NCBI GenBank assembly: GCA_029747585.1
Contig: JAPEVF010000022.1
Span: forward strand, 62,001-126,000
DNA from: Pleurotus djamor
Lineage: Eukaryota; Basidiomycota; Agaricomycetes; Agaricales; Pleurotaceae
DNA length: 64,000 nt
Direction of reading: 5' to 3'
Under the pieces are notes generated by a model that did not search any database, was not told the DNA's origin, and was given only the letters and a program-made list of their open reading frames with translations. The translations under genes and the position numbers were made by a program. Below are positions 23,752 to 35,075 of this stretch, one piece after another (position 1 is the first letter of the stretch; every line of letters begins with the position of its first letter).

Positions 23752-24989
23752 ATGCCTTCCTCCCGCCTACCTGTAGAAGACCCATCTCGGCCTCACATGT
23801 CCCCCACTAACCCATGGGATTTGAATCACCTTTCCCTCTCTTCATCACCTCCATCCACCCAGTCATCCATAGACGAAGATGAAGTGAACAGGCGGATATA
23901 TCCATTCTGGTGTCGATATCGACGGCTATTCGAGTCAAAGGGATACTACCTCGAAACACAACGTGATGTGAAAGCATTTTACTCCAGAAATCCTCAATGC
24001 ATCAATTTCCTGTCACATTCAANNNNNNCTNCNTNNGGTGTCGTCGACGAAGATGCCCTATGTCCGGATCCTGGTCTGGTATCAATTTCACGTCTTGACC
24101 CATCTAAACACCGACTCACCCATCTTCTCGATAGCCCGACAATTTGTTCCGAGGCCAGCGGCTGTGCGATGGTCTCAGAATTGTCGTCAAAGCGGTTCAC
24201 ATACACAGTCGGGAGCTNGATGTNATCCAGTATCTGTCAAGCCCTCCTCGTTGTGATGATCCTCTCAATCACTGCATACGTAGGTAGTNGCGCCTTCCNG
24301 GATTGTATTGCAATGACGACGTTCTTCGCTGCAGCTCTGCTCAACATCATNAAAGTACCNGAGGACGATGTCGCCTTTTTGGTGATGGAAGAATGGTCNT
24401 CACAGCTTGTCGACGTAACCCCCTGCTCGTTGAGTCTCTTTTTAGCAGCATTGCGGCAATGCATAGAAGTGCGTCTCGTTCATCGNCCCGTACGTNATCT
24501 AACTATTAGAATNNTAACCAGCACGCCGTATTCATGCACAAGCATCACATCGCACATCTTGACATATCATTGCGCAATCTTCTTACCGACTATCAAGGTA
24601 ATTATGCCTACATTGACTTCGAATTGAGTCGACGATTCGACGGGGAACCCAANCCAAAACTTCAATGCTATCGNGGAACNGAGATACCCCCNGAGGTTGA
24701 GCGAGGGGAACCCACTGACCCGTACAAAATAGATGTCTGGGCAATGGCTGTCCTCATCCTACGAGCTTGCAAGGTTCTCCCCGTNTNATTNCTATTCGTA
24801 ACCTTTTCTCATCATCCATTCACCTAGTTGACGGGCTATTTCGTTCCCGAGCTTCTCAAGTTCGTCGAGCCCATGCTGGCGAATGAACCGGACTCAAGAC
24901 CGTCGATGGCGAAGGTTCTGACGNGTTTTGACCGTTTAGTCAAGTCTTTGGACTCCACACGTCTAAAAATGGGGTGTCCTGATCAATGA
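23752..24989 (+). CDS. Atypical protein kinase-like protein (agaricomycete family)
   Basis: Kinase-fold protein resembling an expanded family in mushroom genomes; function unknown. Seen after splicing: a Ser/Pro-rich start, YPFWCRYRRLFESKGYYLETQRDVK, a segment with LCDGLRIVVKAVHIHSRE (likely ATP-site Lys), QYLSSPPRCDDPLNHCI, DDVAFLVMEEW (hinge), FMHKHHIAHLDISLRNLL (catalytic loop with HLD in place of HRD), YAYIDFELSRRF (DFE in place of DFG), a PPE-like APE motif near 24690 and DPYKIDVWAMAVLILRA. The stop is at 24987-24989. Catalytic Asp and Asn are kept, so activity is possible despite the changed DFG. A run of Ns near 24023-24035 hides one exon edge, so the model there is provisional. It converges on the NSRP1 gene. 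Confidence 0.72.
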
Positions 24990-25137
24990 TTANTATCATC
25001 CACCTCTCAGGACTGCCNTACATATANNNTCGTCTTATTATACACAACATGCATCNAGGCCTATCCTACACGTGCATACATATATACCCAATGTCTGTAT
25101 ACATAATCCTTAGAACACATCAGCATTACTATACCGA

Positions 25138-26402
25138 TTATCCATTTCCATCCGGAGTATTATCATTGGATGCTTCTTCTAGCTTTTGTCGTTTCCTCTG
25201 GAGGTATCGTTCGCGAGCACTGGTCAAATCGTCGGCATTATTCCGACGAGTGACAATTCGCCGAATAGCATCCTGCTCCGCATTCCGCTTCTCAATGTCA
25301 ACGCGTTCACGTTCTGCGTCCATTTGGGCCTGTATTTCTCTGGCCCTTCTCTGGTTAATTTCTCTNCGACTAGCAGCTGTACCNACTGCGCGGTGACTCT
25401 CTANATTCGTGGACTCGTCTTGATTTTTGGTGGCTTGNGATCGACTACCGAGCNGGCGTGTGTTTGGAGCAGCGAGATTCAGCCCTGCACTGAGCAGTTC
25501 ACGTTTATCNACGATTTGATTGTCGTCGTTTAGCTCGACGCTCTTGCCCTGCTCACTTGCTAGACGCGCGAGCTCAGCGTCCGATTTCGGTACAAAATCG
25601 GGGGGCTTCGTGATAGTCAGGTTCGGAGGCGGAGCGTGTGGGCCGATGACAGGTTTCTGGGTCGCAGCTACAGTCGCTTCGTGACCTTGTTCAGTCTCCT
25701 CCAAAAGCTTGCGATAAAAATGAGTCATTCCGGAAGAAGTAGCTCCCTTCTTTTGCAGGGCTATATGAGATGATGATGACGTTGAGCAAAGCAGAGACAG
25801 GCAAGACTAGTTCTAGGCTGACCTTCGAGTCGTTTCTCCTCCTCTTCGGCTTTGCGAACTTCTTCCATTTGATCTTTGTAGGCCTGCGTTACNAACGCTT
25901 CCTTGTCGTTGAATTCGTCCCCTTCTGCTTCACGTTCCCGCTGCATCATCTTTTCTTCAGCGCGAAGATGGTCTAGCTTGCGCGTGGCAGCAGCCCTCAG
26001 CAGTCCATTGATATATTTTGGCTGGNATAAATCAGAAGACTGGGGAANTTGTGCTAAGTGGGANCTTACCTTGCCATTCTTTGCCTCCAACTCTTTTGCC
26101 TCCTTCTGCCTCTGCTTTGCGTCTTGCATTTTGTCCCATACCTCGTCATATTCGAAGACGGAGGAGTCAACCTTCTTCTCTGCGTCCATCCTTTTCTTCA
26201 TGGCCTTGGACGTCCCAGCACCCAAACCCAAAGCGGCAAGTTGNCTATTNTGGGCGACATTGGCATTTGCGTTGGAAGATGTTACGGCTGCATCGATTGG
26301 CTCGTCATCGTCGAGCGACGCAAACGCAGCTGGACGTTTGAGGGAGGGCACCTCCGAAGTAGGAGCTGGCTTGGACTTGTTGAGGGAGAAGGAGACTTTC
26401 AT
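25138..26402 (-). CDS. NSRP1/CCDC55 (DUF2040) splicing regulator-like protein
   Basis: Nuclear coiled-coil protein related to nuclear speckle splicing regulatory protein 1. Seen: MKVSFSLNKSKPAP start, a short Ala-rich linker, then the conserved N-terminal core (DSSVFEYDEVWDKMQDAK, KPKYINGLLRAAATRK, REAEGDEFNDKEAFVT with a wobble N). A long charged coiled coil follows (QAYKDQMEEVRKAEEEEK) with GMTHFYRKLLE at the end of the domain. The C-terminal part is less conserved and ends in a second coiled coil (RREINQRRAREIQAQM ... SARERYLQRKRQKLEEA) before TAA at 25138-25140. At least two introns interrupt it. The splicing role comes from the animal homologue and is not shown in fungi. It is divergent from the large UNC80-like gene with 108 bases between starts. 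Confidence 0.88.
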
Positions 26403-26510
26403 TGAGCGCCTATGACCANGTATAGCCGGAGTTCAAAACGCGTCAAGAGCTGCATATGACGTAACCTAACCGACCACACTACANAGTCCACCGAGCGCGT
26501 TGGAAGAAGA

Positions 26511-29500
26511 ATGTCNAGCAACTTNTCCGAAGCCTCCACCTCCAAGGCGCCCCCAAATNTGCCCAAGCTCGTCACTCCCCGATATCAGGATGAACCTTCC
26601 TTTGCCTTTCCCGATGTTGTCTCTCCAACATCCCCAGGCTTGCGTCGTTCTAGCTTTACCAACCACCTCAAGCCTGGAAACCGCGCCCGTGGATCGCAGG
26701 ACGTTCGCGGTCGTAGTAGAATTGGTTTTCAAAACATGATGAACCAGTGTCTTCAAGAGCTTCATTCGCGACCNAGTCCTCCATCTGTTTTCGATGCACT
26801 GCAGTTGTCCGAAGACGGAGGGCACGTCAATGTCCTTGATTCCATTGTGGAATCCGTTAAAGGGGCAGTCAAGCTGAAGGAGGGCTCTGATAACGCGAAC
26901 AGGTCGCGAGCACCCGACGAGTACCAAGAAGATGCTGAGGGCAAAGATGTTGAATTCAATACGAGGCAAACACACCATCTCCTCACCAACTTACTCTCGA
27001 TAATAAAGCAGTCAGACGAATCAGACGCATATGTCTTCTATGAAGTGTACGCTACTTTGCTCAATACACATATNATTACTCNGCTATGCTGACCTGGTCG
27101 TCTTCCTCTCTTAAGCCCTTCGGACGGCCAGCAGAAAGACTCAGGCAAATCAGCATCACCTTTCCGCCGCTCCCGCAACAGCTTGTCACCGTCAGGCCGG
27201 CGAACTCGTTCTCCATCTCCCACNTCTGACGAGCGCATGACTCAAGGTTCAGAGCTTTTGCTCGAGCTGCTTACTCTCCTCGCGTCCATTGTATCAGAGG
27301 ATTGCCGTTATAAATATCATCCATTTAGTCTCCTCCACCCTCCNAGATCCCTCCAGGCCTTGGTTATTGATATTGCTCGCTTTTTGCTTTCTCGGCATCG
27401 AAACGNTCCAAAGATCATATTTCATCTCACAATAGCGCTGCTTCCCGCGTTTAATACATTCGGACGAGAGATGCACGTTCGGTTACTCGCATTCTTTGAG
27501 GAGGTTCTCCTGTCGGCCTTGGAGCATACCGTACAAGTCCCAAACGTAGCGGAACTTGATAAGTCACTCGGTTGGTTTCCAGAAAATGATCTTCATTGAT
27601 TTTGCCGTTGATTGTAGCCCGTTTATTTTGCAGATGACCCATTTGGAGTCGATCTTCAGTCGCCCACACAACATCCTATTGTCTCGATTCAAGTCGAAGA
27701 AGTCGATGATGATTCAGCTCCCCTCTCCAACCCCCGATGGGCGGCATGGTCGACATCTTCTCCATCTTATTCGTTAGCTTCCTTGAACGCGCCATTCCAT
27801 CCCATCTCTGTTTACTATACCTCGTCTCTTCTATCCAATCTGCTGGCAACAATACTCGATGCCGTGGACATCTCGCCAGACTCACACGCTCGATTAGAGA
27901 CCACACAGCGATTATATCGTCTTGTTGGACTTCTTCACCGAATGAAACCTGACGTCTACCTCGACCTGCTCCATGTGACCGCTAGTCAGTCTCATAATGC
28001 TAGGTATGCGGCGACCAGTATATTGATGACTCTCTGGCCGAGTGCGACTAGCCACGCGTTCCTGAGTTGCGCCCTTCCTACCGCAGCCTTCCCTCCCCAG
28101 GCCGGTGTACATCAGTATGACCACCAGTTCGTCCCATGGTGCTACAGAGCCAGCGCCCTCCAGTCCCTTCCACATCTTTCGCAGAGCGATTGTCACATAT
28201 GCACCAAACCCCTGCACGAGTTTGGCTTGCATTGCTCTCAATGTCAAACGACGGTCCACTTTGGGTGCTATGACCCCCCAGACGGATGCTATCTAGCTGA
28301 ATACCACTCAGGTGCTTCGAACGTGCAACGCGTAGCCATGCATCGATTTTCGGACATTTTACTACCCCAAGGAAGTCCCGCTGCCAGTGTCAACCATCAC
28401 TCCTTTCGTCGGACAAATTTGTTCACCCTGAGTCTCTGTGTATTGTGCCACCTGCCTCTCTGGGGCTGTTTTGCCCAAAGCATGCGATGCACTTCGTGTA
28501 TGACACTCGCCCATCCATCCTGCCTACGCGACCGTCCTCACGAGCTCAACTCTTGTCGACCGAACGAACTTAACTCTGAGACCCTCATCATCACCTGGGA
28601 TGAGCTTCGACAATCCTGCGTGAAATACTACGATATCTTATCTTTACGACCTGACGACCTCGCTACGAAGAGTTATGAAGAGCTCGATGTCTTCCTCTCC
28701 ATGCTCTGGATCCAGAAACAAATCTTAGACAATGGCTTGGCCATGGGGACCGTGGTCGTAAGACAGAAGGGCAAGGTCTTGGCTCAGCACGAAGCTGGTG
28801 CTCTCCGTGCATTTGAACTTCACCACATCATCTCTTCCTGTGAAGACATCATCGCCAATAAAGCGCCGCAAGTTTCTCCTGCCATGGACGACTATCTTGG
28901 AAGCGGCCAGTTGAAACCATCCCAGTTTTTACTCGTTTGTGAATGGTCCATTTTAGCATATATATCAAGTGCTATCAAATCACCCCAGGCTGCAGAGCGA
29001 CCCCCTGTAGGCCTAACTCTGAACATCCCCTCTCCTGTCGGGCCTTCGGGCGAATCTTCTATGCCGCCGAAGGAGATCGTGTCCCTTGCCCATATGCGAG
29101 ATATCCTGGGATATGACTTTGGACTCTATTCCGACACTGCTGCGAAGCACGTCTTAGGGCTCCTCCACCTCCTTGGTTTCTTCGGGACGTTGAACGAGGC
29201 AACCTTTGATGCGGATCTTTTCTCTAAAAACCCGATGACAACCTTGTGTGTTTTCCCGTTACCTTTGGGATTGGACCTATCTGCAGATGTTGAAACATTG
29301 TTTTCTTCCGTTGAAGCTTCATTATCTGATCTCGACCTCTCTTTGAACGAGTTCGGCTTTCTTCTCTTGACGAGGAGACTTTGGCCTAATTCCTTGATGT
29401 CTGAATACGCCCTGACACGATTATGTCGAACCGTGGTGGTTTGGATCGTATCTGAGGTATTGTTCTACATCATGGATTACCGGGCGGTGTTAACCTTATA

Positions 29501-32500
29501 ATCTTTCATATAGGATACTAGTCTTGCTACTATCCTACGGGACTATATTGCCCGTCGTCGTCGTCTTCCTGGTGTCCGTCCATCGTCAGTACCGGCGCCT
29601 TGGCCGTCACCTCAGTCACACAGGACAGCCCCTGTAAGCTCTACGAACAATGGAGGTGATTACGTTGCAGCAAGAAGAGCGATGCTGTCCCGGTATGCTA
29701 GGCGCTGGTTACGGGCTCTTCATGATCAAAATCCCCAACAGTACGCACTGACACTCTACCAGATCTCCAATGAGATCTCAAAGGAAGAAGCACTCTTGAT
29801 ATCTCTTTCTGGTGACACAGGCCACGACGGTCAGGTAACCCCCTTCTACAGACTCCCTTCAATCGGATCGCTGAAAGTTCGTTAGACCACAAATGCGTAT
29901 GCCTGTGACCGTACCCTTGTCCACATCCTTGGCTTGTCGCGCGCCTCTGTTACCTTCACCGTATTCGACGACATGTTTGTTTACTGGCTTGAGTCGCTCT
30001 TAAGCGATGATGTTCGAGGCCAGGTAGCTTCTGCCTTCATATCCAATAATTTTTGCTAAGATCATATTTGCAGGTGATGCCCTCATTATCTCGGCTTCTC
30101 CCAAGAGAAACAGACTCATCCCAAAGACCCAGCACTATTCATGATGGAAACCACGACCTCTCTAACTTTCCCATTGAACCGTGGAAAGTACTGAACTCCC
30201 ATGCATCCGAAAGCGTTCAAGGATTATCGCGCACACTCCAATGGCTTCTTGCCTTCGCCCGATCAGGGGTCGACATTCCGATGAGCACTTTGAAAACTGT
30301 TGGCGATTGTGTCGTACACTTCGATGTCACCTTTATGGATTCGTTCCTCTTGATTAAGGTTGTCTCACTTTCTTTGTGGCTCAAGTCTCTTGGTCGGCAG
30401 AGTCTGCAACAAGTTCTTGCAGTAGTGATACGGAAATTCACCCCAAAGGTTTTGGATAATCTCGCAATCGACGCCGACGCATCCATAAGGTACCAAATCT
30501 TCCATGAAACAATCGCTATTCAATTCTTAATCTCCAATAGCCTTCAGTATCTTAGATATTGCCTTGCAGCATGCCTCATTCTGTACGGCTGTGACAGACA
30601 AGCTGTGATATCCCTTGGATTTTTAGACCAGAATGATATGACCGAATTTCATTCACGGTTAGTCAAACCGAGTACGCCCAACGCGATATTAACTATCTTC
30701 CTCTAAAGGCGCAAATTGGCCACTCGAGCCGAAGAAGTTGCAGACCCTATCATTATAGATCGCGACATCATGGATGCCCTGGATTTATGTATCCACGCTG
30801 ACATCGACGCTGTTTCCAACCTAGTTATCAGATTTTTGTTTGGGTTCTTCACGAAGTCTCTCCTAGTCGAGTCCTATGAAGTTGATAACTTTATTCTGAG
30901 AAACGGCGATCTGCTTTGCACCTGGTGAGTACCGGCCTTCGATCTAAACAGTACAATATAGTTCTGAACGTATCGGTGTAGTATTTGGAGGGCTTATAGC
31001 GTTACAGATGCATCAAATCTACCGTCCATCCGCCCGTCGCTGTTGCTCCGAGTCCTAGTGGTCGATGACGAACCTTTTCAGAGACTTCTCGAAGATGTTT
31101 TCCAGCCATCCACNCACCTTAGTGTCCGGTCCGTATCTCTCAAACAATATTCAGCCCGTCCACGCTGACCCGTTTAACTAGGTTGGACGGTGTTCATCGG
31201 ATTTTCAGGATTATTCTTGATGTCCTTGACAGTCATTTTGTGGTCGAGGGTCGACAATGGCGTGCTTGTATCAGCAAAGCGTTCCAAACCTTCTTCTCGA
31301 CGCTATGGCTCGACGATAAGGTGCTAAATGCTTCTCCGTAATCCTTCCCCGTAACTGACAGTGCTTAGGAAGAGATTAGACTAGTGACACAATCCCTCTG
31401 CAAGACAATGCTCCCAGCTCATCTTACCGCCCTCACACTTTTTTGGACGGAAGCACTTACCAAAGCCCCTGTAACGGAGCAGATTGCCCTGGTCTCTTTC
31501 TTGGTACAGTTGCACCCCCACTTCATTGAATGGCAACGTAAGTCATTCATGAAAAAAAATGTGGACGTACGCAGCGCTCACCTCGCAGATTATTATAGTA
31601 TTCTCATGGGATGTCATATTCGAGACATTGGTTGAGTCTGGTGAATACGATGGCAAGGAATTCGCTGGTGATGGTGAAGACGGTGTTACCTCATCGTACC
31701 TTGTGCGTTAAGCCTTGTGTCGTATTTGTCTGTAATACTGATTCTCTATGACCAGGCTATGTCGGGGCTGCAGTCAGAACGAAGCGCATCACCTAGCGAT
31801 GGTGATAGTGAAATGACCGTGTTGCGAACTTCACTATTATTGCTCAGCCTCAGAATGATTGCTGATGGAACGACGGCCGATCAAGCCACTATATCTCGCT
31901 TGAAGCTCCTCCTCGTTCAAGCCATCGGTGCCACCGATGTATCCCCTCGGCCTTACGGCGATCGCTTTGGCGTACGGTTCGACAGAATTGTGGCTATCCC
32001 AGACTATCTATACCCTTGCATGGGAGAGGTGGTAGCCCTCCTGGACTCGCCGTTTAGGGTTCTGCCGCCTTCATCGACCTTCGACACAAACCGTTCTTCT
32101 ACCGCAGATCTAGTCGGTGCCCCCTTTTCTGATATCCTTGTCACAGCTTTGTGCACTTTGGATGATCTTTCAAACACCCCTGTCCTTGTTCTCAAGACTC
32201 TCATCGAAGGTCTCAGTATCATAATTCACAAGCAAGACCTCGAGGAAGGACGCCTGAAATACCTCCAGCAGCCACTTCGAAACGCTATTGTGCGACTTCT
32301 GGATGTCTTGTTGGATGAAGGAAGNTACGAAGTCCGCCAGATTGCGTTATCTGTTGTCCAGGCATTCATCAAGAAGTGCTCTAACTTCATGGGAAATATT
32401 GTGATGTCAGTTCATCATATCTTTGCCTCCCCAAGCATCAAATTGAACGTCATTTATTCAGACTTTCTGTCGAAAAAGTTGCTAAGCTTATCGCAACTCA

Positions 32501-34514
32501 GAGCCACCATGGCGCTTCAGATCTGTTGGTTGTCCAAGCACGACAATTCCTCGAGACAACCTTGGCAACGTGAGTCTACACCTTTCGCACATCGTCGATA
32601 ACTAATAACTTNGGGTTGCATTCTAGGTATTCTAACGGCCTCTTCGTCAACATCTGCCGGGTAAGNACTGTTTATCTCTNCCCCGTCTCATCCCACTCAT
32701 TCAAATAACAGAGGCCAATCGGTGAAGAGTTCTTCGTTGTCATCAAGCAACTCACTGGCTCTACTGCTAAGCCATCTACCCGCTATTTACGCGAATCATT
32801 GCTTCGTGACACTCTTTCGAAGGCATCTGAAAGCGATCGCTCTTCTTTCCAGCAAGTGATCAAGAACTTACAGACCTACGTCGAAGTGGTCCATCATCAG
32901 AACTACTCCGCCGACTTGATGCGATGTAAGTTATGGATGAATACCATCTTCGGCATTCTGATATCTGGTCCCTAGTCACTGGCCAATACCTCGTTCAGAT
33001 GGCTCGACGTGCCTCCGATGGAGCCGCCGAGGCCCTTGACGCATCTCCCTTGCTGATCATCGCCGCGAAATTGATGCAGCACAACAAACTGCAAAGTCGA
33101 GTANGCNCACCTTTTTTACATCCCTNAGATAGCCACTCACCAGGTTGTAGGACATGTTCACTTACACGGAAACCATCCTNCGGGTTCTTCTCAANCGNCT
33201 TGAAGTTNCCTTCGACAGNNTTTTCAGTCTCATNCAAGTGACTTCGANNCTGGTCAAGAAGACCCAGCAGTCCAACTTGCCTGGTCAAGTCATACCNAAT
33301 TCGATGGTGCAAATCATCTTTGAGATATTAGGTGATGGACTACGAATGAAGTCGCGTGTTCATCCTTCTACAATCGCCGCGATGTTGGAGGTATGTAAAN
33401 TGAATATGCCTTGGAATGACTTAGCCTGATGATTAAGGAAAGGTCATCATGACACCAGACCCCCATGGACATTCATCACTCGCGAAAATTCACGTTTCTT
33501 CATTTTTGGGCCTCGTTGATAGTGGCCTCCATTTCCTCGCGCAATACAACTGGACACATGAGCGCGTCGAGAAGGATTTTAATGCGTCCATTGCGGTAGC
33601 AAAGATGATTCTCGAGGCCTCCATGCTCGATCGTAACATCATGCCACGACTTTCCGAGCATGCTTCTGAGGTATTGTCGTTGTCTTCTCGTTTTGCACCC
33701 AGCATTCTGACTTGTTGATAGAAATCAAATCGCAATGGTCTGAGCGTTCGTGGATGGAGCGTCATGGTTCTTGCAGCGATGACAGAGCCCACTGGTGTTT
33801 GGGAGCAAATGGTTTTCTCGCAATTGGGGACATTTTCGGCTATTCATCAGGCGACTCTCCTCGCATTGATTCAATCCGGAGGACCCGTTGCGCAACACGC
33901 TCGGACCGAAGTCAACTATGCGTATATCTCGATCAAACTNTGGCTTCTACTGGCTCATAGGGTATCCCTGCGGAATGATGGCGAAGCTGTGGTGTGGTTG
34001 GTCGTTTGGAATGAATTGTGGACTCCATTTGAGAACCTCGTTGGGTCAATGGAAGTCGATGAAGCTGGTCATTTGGTTGAGGTAAGTCCGGTGGTTGCTG
34101 TGACCGGTCTTTCGCTGATAAGATGAGCACAGACATTGTCAACAACATGGAATTTGGTCGCTGATATGTTGTTCTTCGTGAACTCACTTCGCTGCCCTTT
34201 GGGCGCAGCCACATCATCGATTGTTGCTCTTCTGAAACAGATACAAACGTCGGGCCAAGCATCTGCGTCTTCGACAAAGGTCAGNTCGCTGAATATGTGT
34301 CGTTGGCGTTCGTTGATTAATTGTGCAACAGATCAATCGAGCACTCAAGAGCATGACAGAGCCTCCTCCGGAGCCAGCATTAGAGGTCCTTGTGAGCCAG
34401 TCCGGCAAAGATATTATTGCGGAAGAGAAATTACGAGCCGCCTGGGAGCGAGACAACAACGAGCGCAAGGGGGCGCAAGATAAATACCGGCGGGAGTATC
34501 GAAATGTGACATAG
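26511..34514 (+). CDS. Very large helical protein with paired C1-like zinc fingers; candidate UNC80 relative
   Basis: About 8 kb with many short introns, coding for very roughly 2,400 residues. Seen: a Ser/Pro-rich start, then long alpha-helical stretches of HEAT/ARM type (for example ELLLELLTLLASIVSED, ALTLFWTEALTKAPVTEQ). Two Cys/His fingers lie between 28190 and 28560: CHIC..., CSQCQTTVHFGC, and CVLCHLPLWGC..., CTSCMTLAHPSC, in a C1-like spacing. The C-terminus is a charged helix EEKLRAAWERDNNERKGAQDKY before TAG at 34512-34514. Family knowledge: fungi carry large UNC80-like proteins, partners of the NALCN/Cch1-type channel in animals. I recall such homology but cannot verify it here. Otherwise it is an uncharacterised scaffold. 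It converges on DPM2 with only 37 bases between stops. Confidence 0.55.
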
Positions 34515-34551
34515 AGTCGATAAATATATTTATACAGAACGGGGGTCGACC

Positions 34552-34933
34552 CTATGCGCTGCGTAGTTTTGCCTTTTGGGCTTTGATACGATTTTCCTTC
34601 GCTATTGTTGCACCGAGGAAGAGACCAATTGCGGAGAGGCCGACGACAAGAAGGAAAGCGGGAATACGGACGGCCCACTCTCGAGAGGGGAAAACGGAAT
34701 GAATGGGGTTGTCAGAAGGAAAGAAAGGCTATAAATGCCTTGAGATTCAGAAAAGAATAGGTGTGGATTGGGTATGACGCACGAGTAAGATGGCCCATGT
34801 TGTGTAGTATACGAAGACGAAGGCAGCGGCGATGAGCATGAGGCCACCGAGGGCTTTATCACTGGCACCCTAATTGAGAGGAAGCAGGTCAGTCGTAGAG
34901 GCTATGAGAGNGGTNGATANAGTCCATTACCAT
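34552..34933 (-). CDS. DPM2: Dolichol-phosphate mannose synthase regulatory subunit Dpm2
   Basis: Small ER membrane protein that stabilises the Dpm1 catalytic subunit, which makes Dol-P-mannose for N-glycans, GPI anchors and O-mannosylation. Three exons give 88 residues: ATG alone (34931-34933), an intron to 34870, then GASDKALGGLMLIAAAFVF onward, an intron after WAILL, and PFFPSDNPIHSVFPSREW through the second helix (AFLLVVGLSAIGLFLGATI) to KAKLRSA and TAG at 34552-34554. Two membrane helices, the conserved DKALG start, YYTTWAILLPF motif and length match the family. Like ATX1, its first exon is the bare start codon. It is divergent from TRS120 across 142 bases. Confidence 0.93.
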
Positions 34934-35075
34934 TGTGGTCGTTGGTGANGAAGAAATTGAGTGACCCAATTGACGTGTCACAGACGCGACGCGTGAATCT
35001 ATTAAGCGCCCACATAATGTCGTCAGACCCCTGAGAGGCTTTAGACCTCTGAAAACCTCTGAACCCAAGGATCAT

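Noticed and set aside
24020..24040. N run in the kinase-like gene as an assembly gap or insertion site
   Set aside because: Flanking sequence stays in the same gene and nearby Ns are scattered singles, so an ambiguous intron or allelic indel is a simpler reading.
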